Assembly (NCBI RefSeq): GCF_001456935.1
Contig: NZ_KQ758483.1
Coordinates: 310,001-374,000 of the forward strand
Length of the DNA: 64,000 nucleotides
Direction: 5' to 3'
From: [Bacillus] enclensis
Lineage (GTDB): Bacteria > Bacillota > Bacilli > Bacillales > Bacillaceae_B
Shown one piece after another: positions 27,427-36,982 of this stretch (position 1 is the stretch's first letter; each line of letters begins with the position of its first letter). The notes under the pieces were generated by a model. The model was not told where the DNA came from. It was given only the letters and a program-made list of their open reading frames with translations, and ran no database searches. A program made the position numbers and the translations under genes.

Positions 27427-28580
27427 ATGTAAGTGTCAATGAAGGACTGAATCCTTGATAGACCTGATTTTAATTGCTCCATTGAGCATGCATATGAAAT
27501 CCTTACGTAGCCTTCACCATAGCTTGAGAATGCATCACCTGGAACGACAGCCACCTTTTGCTCTTTTGCAAGGGCAAGTGCGAATTCAAATGAAGACATC
27601 TTAACCTGCTCCGGGATTTTCACAAAGAAATAAAATGCGCCGTCCGGTTTCACCACATCTTCAAATCCTATTTCTTTCAGACGATCAAAGACATAATCTC
27701 TTCTGACCCTATACTCCTCCTTCATTTCCACTGCATCATTGATTCCATTTGTCAAAGCTTCATACGCTGCTTTTTGTGAGACCGAAGAGGCACAGGACAC
27801 ATTATATTGATGAATCTTCAAAAGATGTTTGCTGATGGATTCAGGAGCAAAAATAAACCCTATTCTCCAGCCTGTCATACTGTGTGATTTGGATAGGCCA
27901 TTAATCAAAATGGTTTGTTCTTTAAGGTATTCAGCTATGGATCGGTGAGCGCCTTCAAATGTCAGTTCACTGTAAATTTCATCTGCCAATACAAAGATAT
28001 TCCTGTCTTTCAGCACTGCTGCGATTTCTTTCAATTCTTCTGCATCAAGACTGACTCCAGTCGGGTTTGATGGGTAAGGAAGGATGATGCATTTTGTAGA
28101 CTCTGTAATGTGCTTCTCGATTGATTCGGCCGTAACCTTGAAATTGTTACTTGTGGTATCTATATGTACAGCTTTTCCACCACATAAATGAATGATTGGT
28201 TCATATCCGGGATATACAGGACCAGGAAGAAGACACTCGTCCCCAGGTTCTAATATTGTCCTTAGCACGACGTCTATTCCCTGTGAAGCCCCTGTCGTGA
28301 CGATCACCTCGGATTCAGGTTGATAATGCACATTATATTTTCTGCTCATAAAAGATGCAGCCGCTTTTCTCAGCTGAAGAAATCCTGCATTATGGGTGTA
28401 TGAAGTGAAGTTATCATCTATTGCATTTTTGGCTGCTTCCTTTATATGGAGAGGTGTCGGGAAGTCCGGCTGGCCAATCGTCAGTGAAATCATTCCTTCT
28501 ATATCAGCGACCAAGTTAAAAAATTTTCGTATGCCTGATATTTTGATATTTCTCACGTTAGGATTCAAGTATTGTTCCAA
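27423..28580 (-). CDS. patA: N-acetyl-LL-diaminopimelate aminotransferase PatA
   Basis: 385-residue class I/II PLP aminotransferase. Typical motifs: TIGQPDFPTP, YPSNPTGV, DEIYSEL, and the PLP lysine in NGLSKSHSMTGWRIGF. The sequence begins with MEQYLNPNVRNIKISGIRKF from a TTG start 6 bp after AGGTG; a GTG three codons earlier sits on the box. Together with DapH and DapL (46.4-48.4 kb) it makes meso-diaminopimelate and lysine through acetylated intermediates. The patA-cheV-ykyB neighbourhood is that of B. subtilis, with corA and the que operon placed in between. Confidence 0.88.
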   Translation of the reverse strand: MEQYLNPNVRNIKISGIRKFFNLVADIEGMISLTIGQPDFPTPLHIKEAAKNAIDDNFTSYTHNAGFLQLRKAAASFMSRKYNVHYQPESEVIVTTGASQGIDVVLRTILEPGDECLLPGPVYPGYEPIIHLCGGKAVHIDTTSNNFKVTAESIEKHITESTKCIILPYPSNPTGVSLDAEELKEIAAVLKDRNIFVLADEIYSELTFEGAHRSIAEYLKEQTILINGLSKSHSMTGWRIGFIFAPESISKHLLKIHQYNVSCASSVSQKAAYEALTNGINDAVEMKEEYRVRRDYVFDRLKEIGFEDVVKPDGAFYFFVKIPEQVKMSSFEFALALAKEQKVAVVPGDAFSSYGEGYVRISYACSMEQLKSGLSRIQSFIDTYI

Positions 28581-28715
28581 TATGCACACCTGCTTTTTTC
28601 ATTTGCTACATATTTTATCATCTTTTACTGCAGTAAAGGAATGCATTTGTTTGAATCGATTAGAATCAGGGAATGGTTAGAAAAGAAAATAACATGGCAT
28701 TGAAGGTGAGCAGCA

Positions 28716-29711
28716 ATGATCAGGACTACGGCGATTTTGAATAATGGGGACATCCTTCAGGATATACCTTTATCAAGGGTGAAGGAAGACAATGTTAAAT
28801 GGTACTGGGTCGATTTTAGCGAACCTGCAGATAAGGATATCCGCATGATGAAACGTTTCTTTCAGTTTCATCCGCTGGCTATAGAAGACTGTCTGGATGA
28901 CTTTAGTGAAAGACCTAAATTGGATTTTTATGGTGGATATATTTTTGTGCTGATGCATGCGATAAATCGTCATACACTTGATTCATACGAAGTGAATCTT
29001 TTTGTTAATGGCAGATTCATCGTTACTTTTCATAAGAAACCGGTAAATCAAATCGATCATATGTGGAAGATGGTAAGTGAAGAAGGTGCACAGCTGACTC
29101 CGTTCACCATCATGCATGGAATTATCGACAGGCTGGTCGATGAGTACTTTCCGCTGATCTACAGCATTGAAGACCGGCTGAATACAATAGAAGAGAATAC
29201 GAATGAAGAATCCGATTCAAATCTAATGGATGAATTATTCGATATCCGCCATGAAATGTCCAAGTTGAGAAGGACGCTCATTCCAATGAGGGATTTATTA
29301 TATAGGATCAGTAATTCAAGCAGATTGAATTCATTGAAGGAAGAACAACTGTATTTTAATGATGTATATGACCATTTGATCAAGCAAGTTGAAATGCTGG
29401 AATCCTATCGTGAATTTTCCGCAGATATCCGGGATAATTATCTATCCATCAATTCAGACAAAATGAATAATATCATGATGACGCTGACTGTCATCACTAC
29501 TATCTTCATGCCTCTTACATTCATAGCCGGCCTTTATGGCATGAACTTTGTATACATGCCGGAGCTGAATGAACATAACGGATACTTCGTTGTCCTGACA
29601 GTAATGGCTCTTATTGCAGCGGTCATGTTCGGTTTCTTTGTAAAAATCGGCTGGTTGAAATTTGGTGGGAGAAAAAGAAGGAGAAGAAAAAGGCTGCTCA
29701 AGCTTAAATAA
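28716..29711 (+). CDS. corA: CorA-family magnesium transporter
   Basis: 331 residues: long soluble cytosolic funnel, two transmembrane segments at the C-terminus, and the selectivity-filter GMN at 275-277 in AGLYGMNFVYMPE. The tail is strongly basic (KFGGRKRRRRKRLLKLK), as usual for CorA facing the cytosol. GGTGAG precedes the ATG. Imports Mg2+, possibly Co2+. Confidence 0.93.
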   Translation: MIRTTAILNNGDILQDIPLSRVKEDNVKWYWVDFSEPADKDIRMMKRFFQFHPLAIEDCLDDFSERPKLDFYGGYIFVLMHAINRHTLDSYEVNLFVNGRFIVTFHKKPVNQIDHMWKMVSEEGAQLTPFTIMHGIIDRLVDEYFPLIYSIEDRLNTIEENTNEESDSNLMDELFDIRHEMSKLRRTLIPMRDLLYRISNSSRLNSLKEEQLYFNDVYDHLIKQVEMLESYREFSADIRDNYLSINSDKMNNIMMTLTVITTIFMPLTFIAGLYGMNFVYMPELNEHNGYFVVLTVMALIAAVMFGFFVKIGWLKFGGRKRRRRKRLLKLK

Positions 29712-29841
29712 ACCGAATCGGCTTTTTGGATCTCGCTAAATGGCTTGTTAGCAAAAAAATACGGGAAAACGGTGGATTTTTATTTCAAAACGCGTTATAT
29801 TGATTGAGGACAAAAGAAGAATTGGGATAGGAACATTCCCG

Positions 29842-29877
29842 AGAGGTTCTAGCACAACCCTCTATAAAAAACTAAGG
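29842..29877 (+). promoter_or_regulatory. preQ1-I riboswitch controlling queCDE
   Basis: AGAGGTTCTAGC, ACAACCCTCTATAAAAAACT and AAGG are the complete conserved core of the small class I preQ1 aptamer: stem AGAGG/CCTCT, and an A-rich tail that closes the pseudoknot. A terminator (29879-29912) follows and queC is 180 bp on. Confidence 0.95.
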
Positions 29878-29878
29878 G

Positions 29879-29912
29879 AAACGGCATCCTTTGGTGTCGT
29901 TTGTTTTTGTTT
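29879..29912 (+). terminator. preQ1-controlled attenuator
   Basis: Arms AAACGGCA/TGTCGTTT followed by GTTTTTGTTT, starting right after the aptamer. Confidence 0.8.
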
Positions 29913-30058
29913 AAGCGGATTTTCATAGCTGTCATTTACAGTTTCGCTCTGGTGCATCAGATATTCAGAGGGAAAGCATGATTATAGAGAAATAAAGGAA
30001 TCTTTTTTTCTTCTTTTCAAGGTGAAGTTGATGCCTGCAAAAAGAGAGGAGAATCATA

Positions 30059-30721
30059 ATGAAACAAGAAAAAGCTTTGGTTGTATTCAGCGGGGGACAG
30101 GACAGCACCACATGCCTGTTCTGGGCAAAAAAGGAATTCAGAGAAGTTGAAGCGGTCACGTTCAATTACGGGCAGCGGCATGCAGCTGAACTGGATTGTG
30201 CAAAAGAAATAGCTGAGGATTTAAATGTATCACATCATACGCTTGATATGAGTTTATTGAATCAGCTGGCTCCAAGTGCATTGACAAGGAAGGATGAAGC
30301 CATTACACATGAGGAAGGGGAATTGCCTTCTACATTTGTTCCGGGGAGGAACCTACTGTTTCTTTCATTTGCCGGGGTGCTGGCGAAGCAGATCGGTGCT
30401 AAACATATCATAACGGGGGTCTGTGAAACGGACTTCAGCGGCTATCCGGATTGCAGGGATATCTTTGTGAAATCATTGAATGTTTCACTCAATCTCTCGA
30501 TGGATGCACAATTTGTGATTCACACACCGCTGATGTGGATCGATAAAGCCCAGACTTGGGAGATGGCCGATCGTCTCGGAGTACTGGATTATATACGTGA
30601 AAACACCTTAACCTGCTATAACGGAGTGAAAGGTGACGGGTGCGGTGAATGTCCCGCATGTGAATTGAGGCAAAGAGGTCTGAATCAATATTTACTAAAG
30701 AAACAAGGGGGAGAGGAATGA
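30059..30721 (+). CDS. queC: 7-cyano-7-deazaguanine synthase
   Basis: Converts 7-carboxy-7-deazaguanine to preQ0 with ATP and ammonia. 220 residues; PP-loop SGGQDSTT (11-18) and the zinc ligands C186, C195, C198 and C201 at the C-terminus. GAGGAG precedes the ATG. First gene of a tight queC-queD-queE operon under a preQ1 riboswitch. Confidence 0.98.
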   Translation: MKQEKALVVFSGGQDSTTCLFWAKKEFREVEAVTFNYGQRHAAELDCAKEIAEDLNVSHHTLDMSLLNQLAPSALTRKDEAITHEEGELPSTFVPGRNLLFLSFAGVLAKQIGAKHIITGVCETDFSGYPDCRDIFVKSLNVSLNLSMDAQFVIHTPLMWIDKAQTWEMADRLGVLDYIRENTLTCYNGVKGDGCGECPACELRQRGLNQYLLKKQGGEE

Positions 30722-31158
30722 TGCTTCAGCAAATTTATCCGTCTCCTACTCATGAGTATGAATTTGAACTGAATAAGGATATGCATTTTGCTGCATCTCA
30801 CTATATCCCGCATGAAGATGCAGGTGACTGTCAAAAGGTGCATGGTCATACCTATTACGCAAATATCACAATCGGTGGAAATCAACTGGATGACTCAGGT
30901 TTCCTCATAAATTTCAAACATATCAAGAAACTGATCCATAAACGTTTTGACCACACCTTGTTAAACGAGGACAGCCTTTTTTCAGATGAAGATCCTTTGA
31001 AATTCCCCACTACTGAAGTCGTGGCGAAAACTGTATGTGAAATCATCCAGGGGCATTTAGATACATTGGAACACCGTCCTGTGTGCCTTCAAGTGTTCTT
31101 AAGGGAAACGCCCACATCCTATGTCATATACAGGCCAAAAAGGGGGAAAGTATCATGA
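30718..31158 (+). CDS. queD: 6-carboxy-5,6,7,8-tetrahydropterin synthase
   Basis: 146 residues. Zinc ligands H28, H42 and H44 and the catalytic C38 are in [19 protein letters not shown]. Makes 6-carboxytetrahydropterin from dihydroneopterin triphosphate. Start overlaps the queC stop (ATGA), with GGGGGAGAGG just before. Confidence 0.97.
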   Translation: MMLQQIYPSPTHEYEFELNKDMHFAASHYIPHEDAGDCQKVHGHTYYANITIGGNQLDDSGFLINFKHIKKLIHKRFDHTLLNEDSLFSDEDPLKFPTTEVVAKTVCEIIQGHLDTLEHRPVCLQVFLRETPTSYVIYRPKRGKVS

Positions 31159-31877
31159 AAAAATTCCCCGTATTAGAAATCTTCGGTCCGACTATTCAAG
31201 GTGAAGGGATGGTAATCGGCCGGAAGACGATGTTTGTAAGGACTGCAGGATGTGATTACAGTTGTTCATGGTGTGATTCGGCTTTTACCTGGGACGGATC
31301 AGCAAAAGATGATATAAGGCTTTTGAATGCAGAGGAGATATGGAATGAGCTGAGTGAGATTGGAGGGAAAAGGTTCTCCCATGTGACGATTTCCGGGGGG
31401 AATCCTGCACTTTTATCCAACTTAGGTGAATTGCTCGACATTTTTAAGGAAAACGGAATTGAGTCCGCCTTGGAAACACAAGGAAGCAGATGGCAGGACT
31501 GGTTTTATGACATTGATGATTTAACGATATCACCAAAACCGCCAAGTTCAAACATGATAACAGATTTCAATAAATTGGATGAAATCATTCAAAAATTAAA
31601 TGACAATGATTCTGCATTCAGCTTAAAAGTGGTGGTTTTCAACGATGGGGATATGCAATATGCAAAGAAAGTGCATAAACGTTATCCATCAGTGCCTTTT
31701 TACCTTCAAACGGGAAATCCGGAAACTGCTGAAGAAAACACTGAAAAATTGGTTTCAGACTTGCTGAATGACTTTGAAATATTGATCGATAAAGTATCTA
31801 TGGATGACGAATTGAATAATGTAAGGGTGCTCCCGCAGCTGCATACGCTTGTATGGGGAAATAAGCGGGGGGTATAG
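31155..31877 (+). CDS. queE: 7-carboxy-7-deazaguanine synthase (radical SAM)
   Basis: 240 residues from the ATG that overlaps the queD stop (ATGA) and follows GGGGGAAAG. The radical-SAM cluster cysteines C33, C37 and C40 form the family's CX3CX2C in AGCDYSCSWCDS. GPTIQGEG (11-18) is the typical QueE opening. Last gene of the operon; queF, which follows in B. subtilis, is absent here. Confidence 0.97.
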   Translation: MKKFPVLEIFGPTIQGEGMVIGRKTMFVRTAGCDYSCSWCDSAFTWDGSAKDDIRLLNAEEIWNELSEIGGKRFSHVTISGGNPALLSNLGELLDIFKENGIESALETQGSRWQDWFYDIDDLTISPKPPSSNMITDFNKLDEIIQKLNDNDSAFSLKVVVFNDGDMQYAKKVHKRYPSVPFYLQTGNPETAEENTEKLVSDLLNDFEILIDKVSMDDELNNVRVLPQLHTLVWGNKRGV

Positions 31878-31883
31878 AGAGAA

Positions 31884-31922
31884 ACACAAAAAGCGATTGA
31901 GTTCTTCAATCGCTTTTTGTGT
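31884..31922 (+). terminator. Bidirectional terminator after queE
   Basis: Perfect 17-bp arms ACACAAAAAGCGATTGA/TCAATCGCTTTTTGTGT around GTTCT; serves both queE and the convergent small gene. Confidence 0.95.
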
Positions 31923-31933
31923 TGGAACGTCTT

Positions 31934-32134
31934 TCACTTTCTTGCATTTTCGTCTTGACTCTGGTCAATGCTGCTTTTTCCTTCAACATAAAAAACTTCG
32001 TCAAAGTCGTCATGACCTTCTTTGTTCTTGCTTATCGCAACCAGAGGATTTGAATACTGTGCAGGCAAAATGTGACCTGTTATCTCATCAAAATCAAGGA
32101 TCCTTCTATTCTCCACATCTCTTCTCTCAGGCAT
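31934..32134 (-). CDS. Small conserved hypothetical protein, 66 residues
   Basis: Start placed at the ATG preceded by CCAGGAGGTGTATAT, 21 codons inside a longer open frame whose upper part is untranslated. The product (MPERRDVENRRILDFDEITG...) is hydrophilic and acidic at the C-terminus. No family recognised. Convergent with queE and divergent from cheV. Confidence 0.7.
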   Translation of the reverse strand: MPERRDVENRRILDFDEITGHILPAQYSNPLVAISKNKEGHDDFDEVFYVEGKSSIDQSQDENARK

Positions 32135-32217
32135 ATATACACCTCCTGGCTTTAGTTTGCTGATTAAGAAAAACAAGTATGTAAAAATTTTTATCACCTT
32201 TAAAATGCGTTGATGTG

Positions 32218-32244
32218 TAAAAAAATGCAGATATTGTTCGATAT
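32218..32244 (+). promoter_or_regulatory. SigD-like promoter of cheV
   Basis: TAAA, 15 bp, then TTCGATAT: close to the SigD consensus TAAA-N15-GCCGATAT at the exact spacing, 52 bp before the cheV start. B. subtilis cheV is known to be SigD-dependent. Confidence 0.65.
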
Positions 32245-32296
32245 AAAATAGGTAAGGTATTTATCGTTGTTAACAAGAATGGAAGGACGTATCAAA

Positions 32297-33199
32297 ATGA
32301 ATGATTCTAAAGGTATCTTGCTCGAAAGCGGCACAAATGAACTTGAAATGGTTGAATTTGAAGTTCAAGGAAATAAATTCGGAATAAATGTAATTAAAGT
32401 GAAGGAAATCATTCAACCGGCCGCGGTCATACCCGTCCCTCACTCTCATACCCACGTAAAGGGATTGATTCAACTAAGGGGGGAAGTACTTCCAGTGGTG
32501 GATATGGCCAGAGTACTTGGACTTCAAGAAAAAGACTCTCCCCAGTCAAAATTCATCGTATGCGAGTTCAATAAACAAAAAGTGGTTTTCCATGTACATA
32601 ATGTGACTCAGATTCACCGTATTTCCTGGAATCAGATTGAAAAACCTTCTGAAATGTATTCCGGAATCAAGTCGGGGATCATTGGAGTAGTAAAACGTGA
32701 GGATTCAATGGTTTTAATGCTTGACTTCGAAAGTATTATGGTGGAAATCAACCCGGAATCAGGGATACATATTGATCAGGTGAAAAAACTGGGTAAAAGG
32801 GAAAGAAGGAATAAGAAAATCGTGGCAGCTGAAGATTCACCGCTCCTCCGAAAACTGCTCAATGAAACCCTGACGGAAGCGGGCTACGATTCAATTGAAT
32901 TTTTTGAGAACGGAGCTGATGCATTTGCTTATCTAGAATCACTGTCAGAAGGTTCTGGACCTATTGAAGATTCTGTCGGTTTGGTTCTAACAGATGTTGA
33001 AATGCCTCAAATGGACGGTCACCATCTGACAAAGCGAATCAAAAGTCATCCTGTATTAAAGAAACTGCCGGTCATTATATTTTCCTCGCTGATTACAAAT
33101 GATTTGAGGCATAAGGGTGAGTTGGTGGGGGCAGAAGATCAAGTCAGTAAACCTGAAATAGCAGAACTGATATCAAAAATTGATCAGTACGTACTGTGA
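32297..33199 (+). CDS. cheV: Chemotaxis coupling/response-regulator protein CheV
   Basis: 300 residues: CheW-like domain (about 18-155, with PHSHTHVKGLIQLRGEVLPVVDM) joined to a receiver domain (about 170-300) with the acidic pocket AAEDS, the phosphorylated D233 in LTDVEMPQMDG and the KP switch in QVSKPEI. It couples receptors to CheA and adapts signalling. The chosen ATG follows AAGGACG; the frame also has a TTG ten codons earlier. No flagellar genes are in this window. Confidence 0.95.
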   Translation: MNDSKGILLESGTNELEMVEFEVQGNKFGINVIKVKEIIQPAAVIPVPHSHTHVKGLIQLRGEVLPVVDMARVLGLQEKDSPQSKFIVCEFNKQKVVFHVHNVTQIHRISWNQIEKPSEMYSGIKSGIIGVVKREDSMVLMLDFESIMVEINPESGIHIDQVKKLGKRERRNKKIVAAEDSPLLRKLLNETLTEAGYDSIEFFENGADAFAYLESLSEGSGPIEDSVGLVLTDVEMPQMDGHHLTKRIKSHPVLKKLPVIIFSSLITNDLRHKGELVGAEDQVSKPEIAELISKIDQYVL

Positions 33200-33209
33200 A
33201 ATATAAGAA

Positions 33210-33240
33210 ATGGCTGCATGCTTTTGAAACATGCAGCCAT
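33210..33240 (+). terminator. Hairpin after cheV (weak terminator)
   Basis: Perfect 11-bp arms ATGGCTGCATG/CATGCAGCCAT, 10 bp past the cheV stop, but without a T run directly behind it. Confidence 0.5.
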
Positions 33241-33285
33241 CTGCCAAAAAAGGAATTCGCTTTAAAGCGCTAAAATTCGAACGTA

Positions 33286-33753
33286 TTAAAAGAAGCTGTC
33301 ACCCAGCTTTTTGAATACAGGTTTTTGATAATTGTTTTTCCTTGGTCTTTTGTGTTTATCTTCGGAATCGGACATTCCTGTATAGTCTTCCAAGATGCCC
33401 TTTGCCTGGTGCAGCCCCATTTTACTTCTCGGGTTCCTTATTGCCTGATTGAGTGTCCCCAAGTGCGGGAGCTGCTTGAAATCTTCTTTGGAAGGCGGTA
33501 TGTGAAAGGTGTATTCACCGCAATCAACTAAGACATCCGACTGCTGCTGGCTGAATTTAGGATTGTTAGAAAAATGGAGTCCTACTTTTTTTGCTTTACC
33601 TTCACGGATCATCTTCATCAATGCACGCTTCTTCAGTGCATACAAGTATTTTGGGTTACCGGCAGTCTTTGCATGACGATTAACAGTGAAAATAGCTTGA
33701 GAGAGGGTATTTACTGATGTGGAGGAAGGGGTATCATTACTGGTATTTCTCAA
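33286..33753 (-). CDS. ykyB: YkyB-family protein
   Basis: 155 residues, basic. The core LSQAIFTVNRHAKTAGNPKYLYALKKRALMKMI and GLHFSNNPKFSQQQSDVLV are the conserved parts of YkyB, a Bacillus-specific protein of unknown function. Convergent with cheV as in B. subtilis. A purine-rich AAAGGAGCC box lies before the start. Confidence 0.85.
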   Translation of the reverse strand: MRNTSNDTPSSTSVNTLSQAIFTVNRHAKTAGNPKYLYALKKRALMKMIREGKAKKVGLHFSNNPKFSQQQSDVLVDCGEYTFHIPPSKEDFKQLPHLGTLNQAIRNPRSKMGLHQAKGILEDYTGMSDSEDKHKRPRKNNYQKPVFKKLGDSFF

Positions 33754-33881
33754 GTTTTTGGCTCCTTTCTACTATATTCCTTACTATTATACCTTCTTTT
33801 TCTATCAATGGAAAGTAGGAGTAGGGATCTATTGTTAGAAAACTGGTATTTTTCTTTATATTCTTTGCCGCGATTTATTTA

Positions 33882-33916
33882 AAAAAAGAACTGGATCATT
33901 AACTGACCAGTTCTTA
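33882..33916 (-). terminator. Terminator of the PYGGV-repeat gene
   Basis: Minus-strand arms AAGAACTGG/CCAGTTCTT followed by a T run. Confidence 0.85.
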
Positions 33917-33941
33917 TAAGTTAATTCAAGTTTTTAACAGC

Positions 33942-34244
33942 TTACCTTTGCGGGTAGATGTTGATATTTTCCGTCATATAACTCGGGGAAGGAGCAAAAG
34001 TGTTCCCGTAAGGCGCTCCTCCATAAGGGACTCCACCATAAGGTACTCCCCCATATGGGACACCACCATAAGGCGGATAATATGGCGGGCAGCATGGTCT
34101 GTTAAATAACAGCGGGCCGATGGCTAAACCTGCTAAACCACCTGCTAAAAACGGAAGGCCGAAAAAAGGAAAGAAACGTTGATCGTATCCTCTCATGGCA
34201 GGGTAGTTATAGGTATTATAAGGAATAAACGACTGACGATACAT
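33942..34244 (-). CDS. Gly/Pro/Tyr-rich protein with PYGGV tandem repeats
   Basis: 100 residues. After MYRQSFIPYNTYNYP there is a small hydrophobic, glycine-rich part (FFGLPFLAGGLAGLAIGPLLF, about 27-47), then CCPPYYPPYGG and four tandem PYGGV/A units encoded by 15-bp repeats. Composition resembles small spore-coat or exosporium proteins of Bacillaceae. Start has AGGAGG upstream. No precise family or function can be given. Confidence 0.7.
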   Translation of the reverse strand: MYRQSFIPYNTYNYPAMRGYDQRFFPFFGLPFLAGGLAGLAIGPLLFNRPCCPPYYPPYGGVPYGGVPYGGVPYGGAPYGNTFAPSPSYMTENINIYPQR

Positions 34245-34448
34245 GAATAACCTCCTCTCTATTCTTATTATTATATGGTCTTGCTAATCACTGTGAGCCT
34301 GTATTAAATGAAAAAGCAAAATAGGGGAATTTGCCGGTTCCGATAAATAAAACGCAATAAATATTGAATTTTCTTACATATTTATAGGAAACGAATTCAT
34401 TTACTAGTACAATGTATGTAGGATAAAAGAATCAACAAGTATAAGCGG

Positions 34449-36539
34449 ATGAGGATGAAATTCATGCAGGCACTAAATAGGAAACAAGATAATGATAGAT
34501 TAGACGTTGTTTTAAAAGACGTTGTATTGGAATATATAAATGACATGATTTTTATAATGAAAGTCGAAGAGGGACCTTCTTTTCGTTATGTATATATAAA
34601 TGAATCAGCCAGGAAAAGCACAGATATAAAAAATGAGGATATGGGACGGTTGCTGGATGAAGTGCTTACAGGAGGGCTTGGTTCGCATATAAAAGAGAAG
34701 TATGTTCAACTGGTGGAGAATGAGGAGACAATCATTTTCAGGGACACTGTCGAGCTGCCGGGCGGGGAACAGATGATAAACGAGTCGATCTTGACCCCTA
34801 TAAAGAATGAATTGGGAAAAATTGAATATGTTGTTTGTATTACGAGAGACGTTACTCCAATCATGAGAGAAAAGAAAAGGCTTTCAAATGCAAGGAATAG
34901 GTATAAGTCAATCATCGAACATAATTTGGACGCCATTTTCATATTGGATTCAAACGGGGTAATAAAGGAATCCAATATTGCAGGCTGTCAATTGACAGGG
35001 TATCAAAAGAGCCAAATGGTGAATTCCGCAATTTATGATCTCTTTCATTCATCGGTCAAGAAGGAATTAGAAGAGGCCTTAAAAAAGGCTTCCAACGGTA
35101 TACCGTCTACACTGGAACATTGTATGCTGAATACGGTGACAGGAAAAGACAAGATCACAAGCATCAAAGCTGTACCGATTGTAGTGGAGGAGAAATTCGA
35201 CGGGTGTTATATCATTATCAAAGATAATACTGTTTCTTTTGAACAAAATGAAATGATCCATTACATGGCACTGCATGATCAATTAACCGGTCTTTGGAAC
35301 CGTAAAGCTTTAGATGAGCATCTACCCTTGTTCGTTCAATCCATGGAAGATTCGGGCCGTGAGCTCTCGGTATTGTATCTGGACCTTGATCGATTTAAAT
35401 TTGTGAACGACACACTGGGATTGACAGGTGGTGACCGGGTGCTTAATAAGATCACAAAGCGGTTAACGACGTTGACGAATGATAATTGCCTTCTTTACAG
35501 GCAGGGCGGTGATGAATTTATTTACCTTTTGAAAAACAGCAGCCTTGAGGAAACAAAAGAAAAAGCGACGGAAGTACTGACTTTATTTCAACAGTCATTC
35601 TTGATGGAGGGGCAGGAATTTTACATCAGTCCTTCCATAGGGATAAGCAGGTATCCTGCAGATGGCTTTGACGGGAACACTCTCATCCAAAAAGCGGCGC
35701 AGGCACTATTCCAGGTGAAAGAAAAAGGCAGGGCCCATTACAGATTTTATCAAACATACATGGAATCAAGTTTTCCGAATTATATGATCATGGAATCACA
35801 TTTAAGAAAAGCGATTGAGAAAGAGGAACTGTCCATTCATTATCAACCTCAGATCAACCTTTCATCCGGCACTGTAGACAGTTTCGAAGCGTTGATACGC
35901 TGGAATAACCGGAAGTTCGGGTTTGTGTCGCCGGGTCAGTTCATCCCGCTGGCGGAAGAAACGGGCCTTATCCACGGTATTGGTGAGTGGGTGCTCGAGC
36001 ATGTATGCCTTCAGCTCAGAAACTGGAGGGAAAGAGGGAATAAGGATGTTCGGATCGCGATCAATATCTCCCCTAAACAGTTTCAGCAGGAACAGCTGGT
36101 GGATACGATCCGGGAGTACCTTGAAAAGTATGGAATTCCGGCTGAATGCCTGGAGATCGAAATTACGGAAGGAGCCATGCAGGATACCCAGCAAACCTTG
36201 TCAGTACTTAAGAAACTTAAAGAATTGGGTGTGTTCATTTCTGTGGATGACTTCGGCACGGGCTATTCCTCGCTGAATTACCTGAAAAGGTTTCCGATTG
36301 ATATTCTGAAAATAGACCAATCATTCGTAAGGGAAATCGGATCCAGTCAAAAAGATTCCGCCATCACGACTACGATCATCCATCTTGCTCACAGTCTTGG
36401 TATGGAAGTGATTGCTGAAGGTGTTGAAGAAGAGGGCCAGGTCCATTTCTTAAAAGAAGCAAACTGCCAAAAAGCACAGGGGTTTTATTTCAGTAAACCA
36501 AAAGTACCCGAAGAATTGGAGCATTATGTTTATGCTTAG
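34449..36539 (+). CDS. PAS-GGDEF-EAL cyclic-di-GMP enzyme
   Basis: Up to 696 residues: two PAS-type sensor domains (about 20-135 and 150-265), GGDEF (about 275-430, with intact RQGGDEF) and EAL (about 445-690). The EAL active-site residues are present: EALIRW, NISPKQF, EIEITEG, DDFGTGYSSL and LKIDQSFV. Both synthesis and breakdown of c-di-GMP are therefore possible. No membrane segments, so the protein is cytosolic. An ATG at 34464 with GAGG in front may be the true start. Monocistronic. Confidence 0.9.
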   Translation: MRMKFMQALNRKQDNDRLDVVLKDVVLEYINDMIFIMKVEEGPSFRYVYINESARKSTDIKNEDMGRLLDEVLTGGLGSHIKEKYVQLVENEETIIFRDTVELPGGEQMINESILTPIKNELGKIEYVVCITRDVTPIMREKKRLSNARNRYKSIIEHNLDAIFILDSNGVIKESNIAGCQLTGYQKSQMVNSAIYDLFHSSVKKELEEALKKASNGIPSTLEHCMLNTVTGKDKITSIKAVPIVVEEKFDGCYIIIKDNTVSFEQNEMIHYMALHDQLTGLWNRKALDEHLPLFVQSMEDSGRELSVLYLDLDRFKFVNDTLGLTGGDRVLNKITKRLTTLTNDNCLLYRQGGDEFIYLLKNSSLEETKEKATEVLTLFQQSFLMEGQEFYISPSIGISRYPADGFDGNTLIQKAAQALFQVKEKGRAHYRFYQTYMESSFPNYMIMESHLRKAIEKEELSIHYQPQINLSSGTVDSFEALIRWNNRKFGFVSPGQFIPLAEETGLIHGIGEWVLEHVCLQLRNWRERGNKDVRIAINISPKQFQQEQLVDTIREYLEKYGIPAECLEIEITEGAMQDTQQTLSVLKKLKELGVFISVDDFGTGYSSLNYLKRFPIDILKIDQSFVREIGSSQKDSAITTTIIHLAHSLGMEVIAEGVEEEGQVHFLKEANCQKAQGFYFSKPKVPEELEHYVYA

Positions 36540-36645
36540 TATGATTCGATCCATTAATTTGACAGTTTCGGGTGATATCACGTATGTTTAAGTGAGGTCA
36601 CCACAGTTAGGTAAAAGAGTCAAGTTAATAAAGGAGAGGGATTAG

Positions 36646-36861
36646 ATGAAGAAAAAGCAAATGGAAATCCTTTTTCTCCCCACCGATAGAGGGACGGTAA
36701 AAGTATATGTTTATGGCTTTCATACGCCCCGAACTCTTGGTCAGGTCTGCGTTACATTTCATAATGTTTCTGTTGAAGCAAAAGGATACAGAAGGAATAA
36801 GACGATTATTAAAGCATTGGCTCAGCTTCATGAAGCGATTGTCAATAATCAGGATAGTTAA
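36646..36861 (+). CDS. Conserved small hypothetical protein, 71 residues
   Basis: AAGGAGAGGG precedes the ATG and a strong terminator follows, so the gene is credible. Beta-rich N-terminal part (QMEILFLPTDRGTVKVYVYGF) followed by a helix (IKALAQLHEAIVNNQ). I do not recognise the family. Confidence 0.65.
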   Translation: MKKKQMEILFLPTDRGTVKVYVYGFHTPRTLGQVCVTFHNVSVEAKGYRRNKTIIKALAQLHEAIVNNQDS

Positions 36862-36867
36862 ATAAAG

Positions 36868-36906
36868 GTCCGGTACATTTAAAATCATGTACCGGACTTT
36901 TTTTGT
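36868..36906 (+). terminator. Terminator after the 71-residue gene
   Basis: Perfect arms GTCCGGTACAT/ATGTACCGGAC followed by eight T residues. Confidence 0.95.
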
Positions 36907-36982
36907 AAGAAAGCTGGCTGATTAGGAAAAAGATGTGGTAAGATAATGAGTGAATATTCATTCATTTTAAGGGGGAGAAAAA

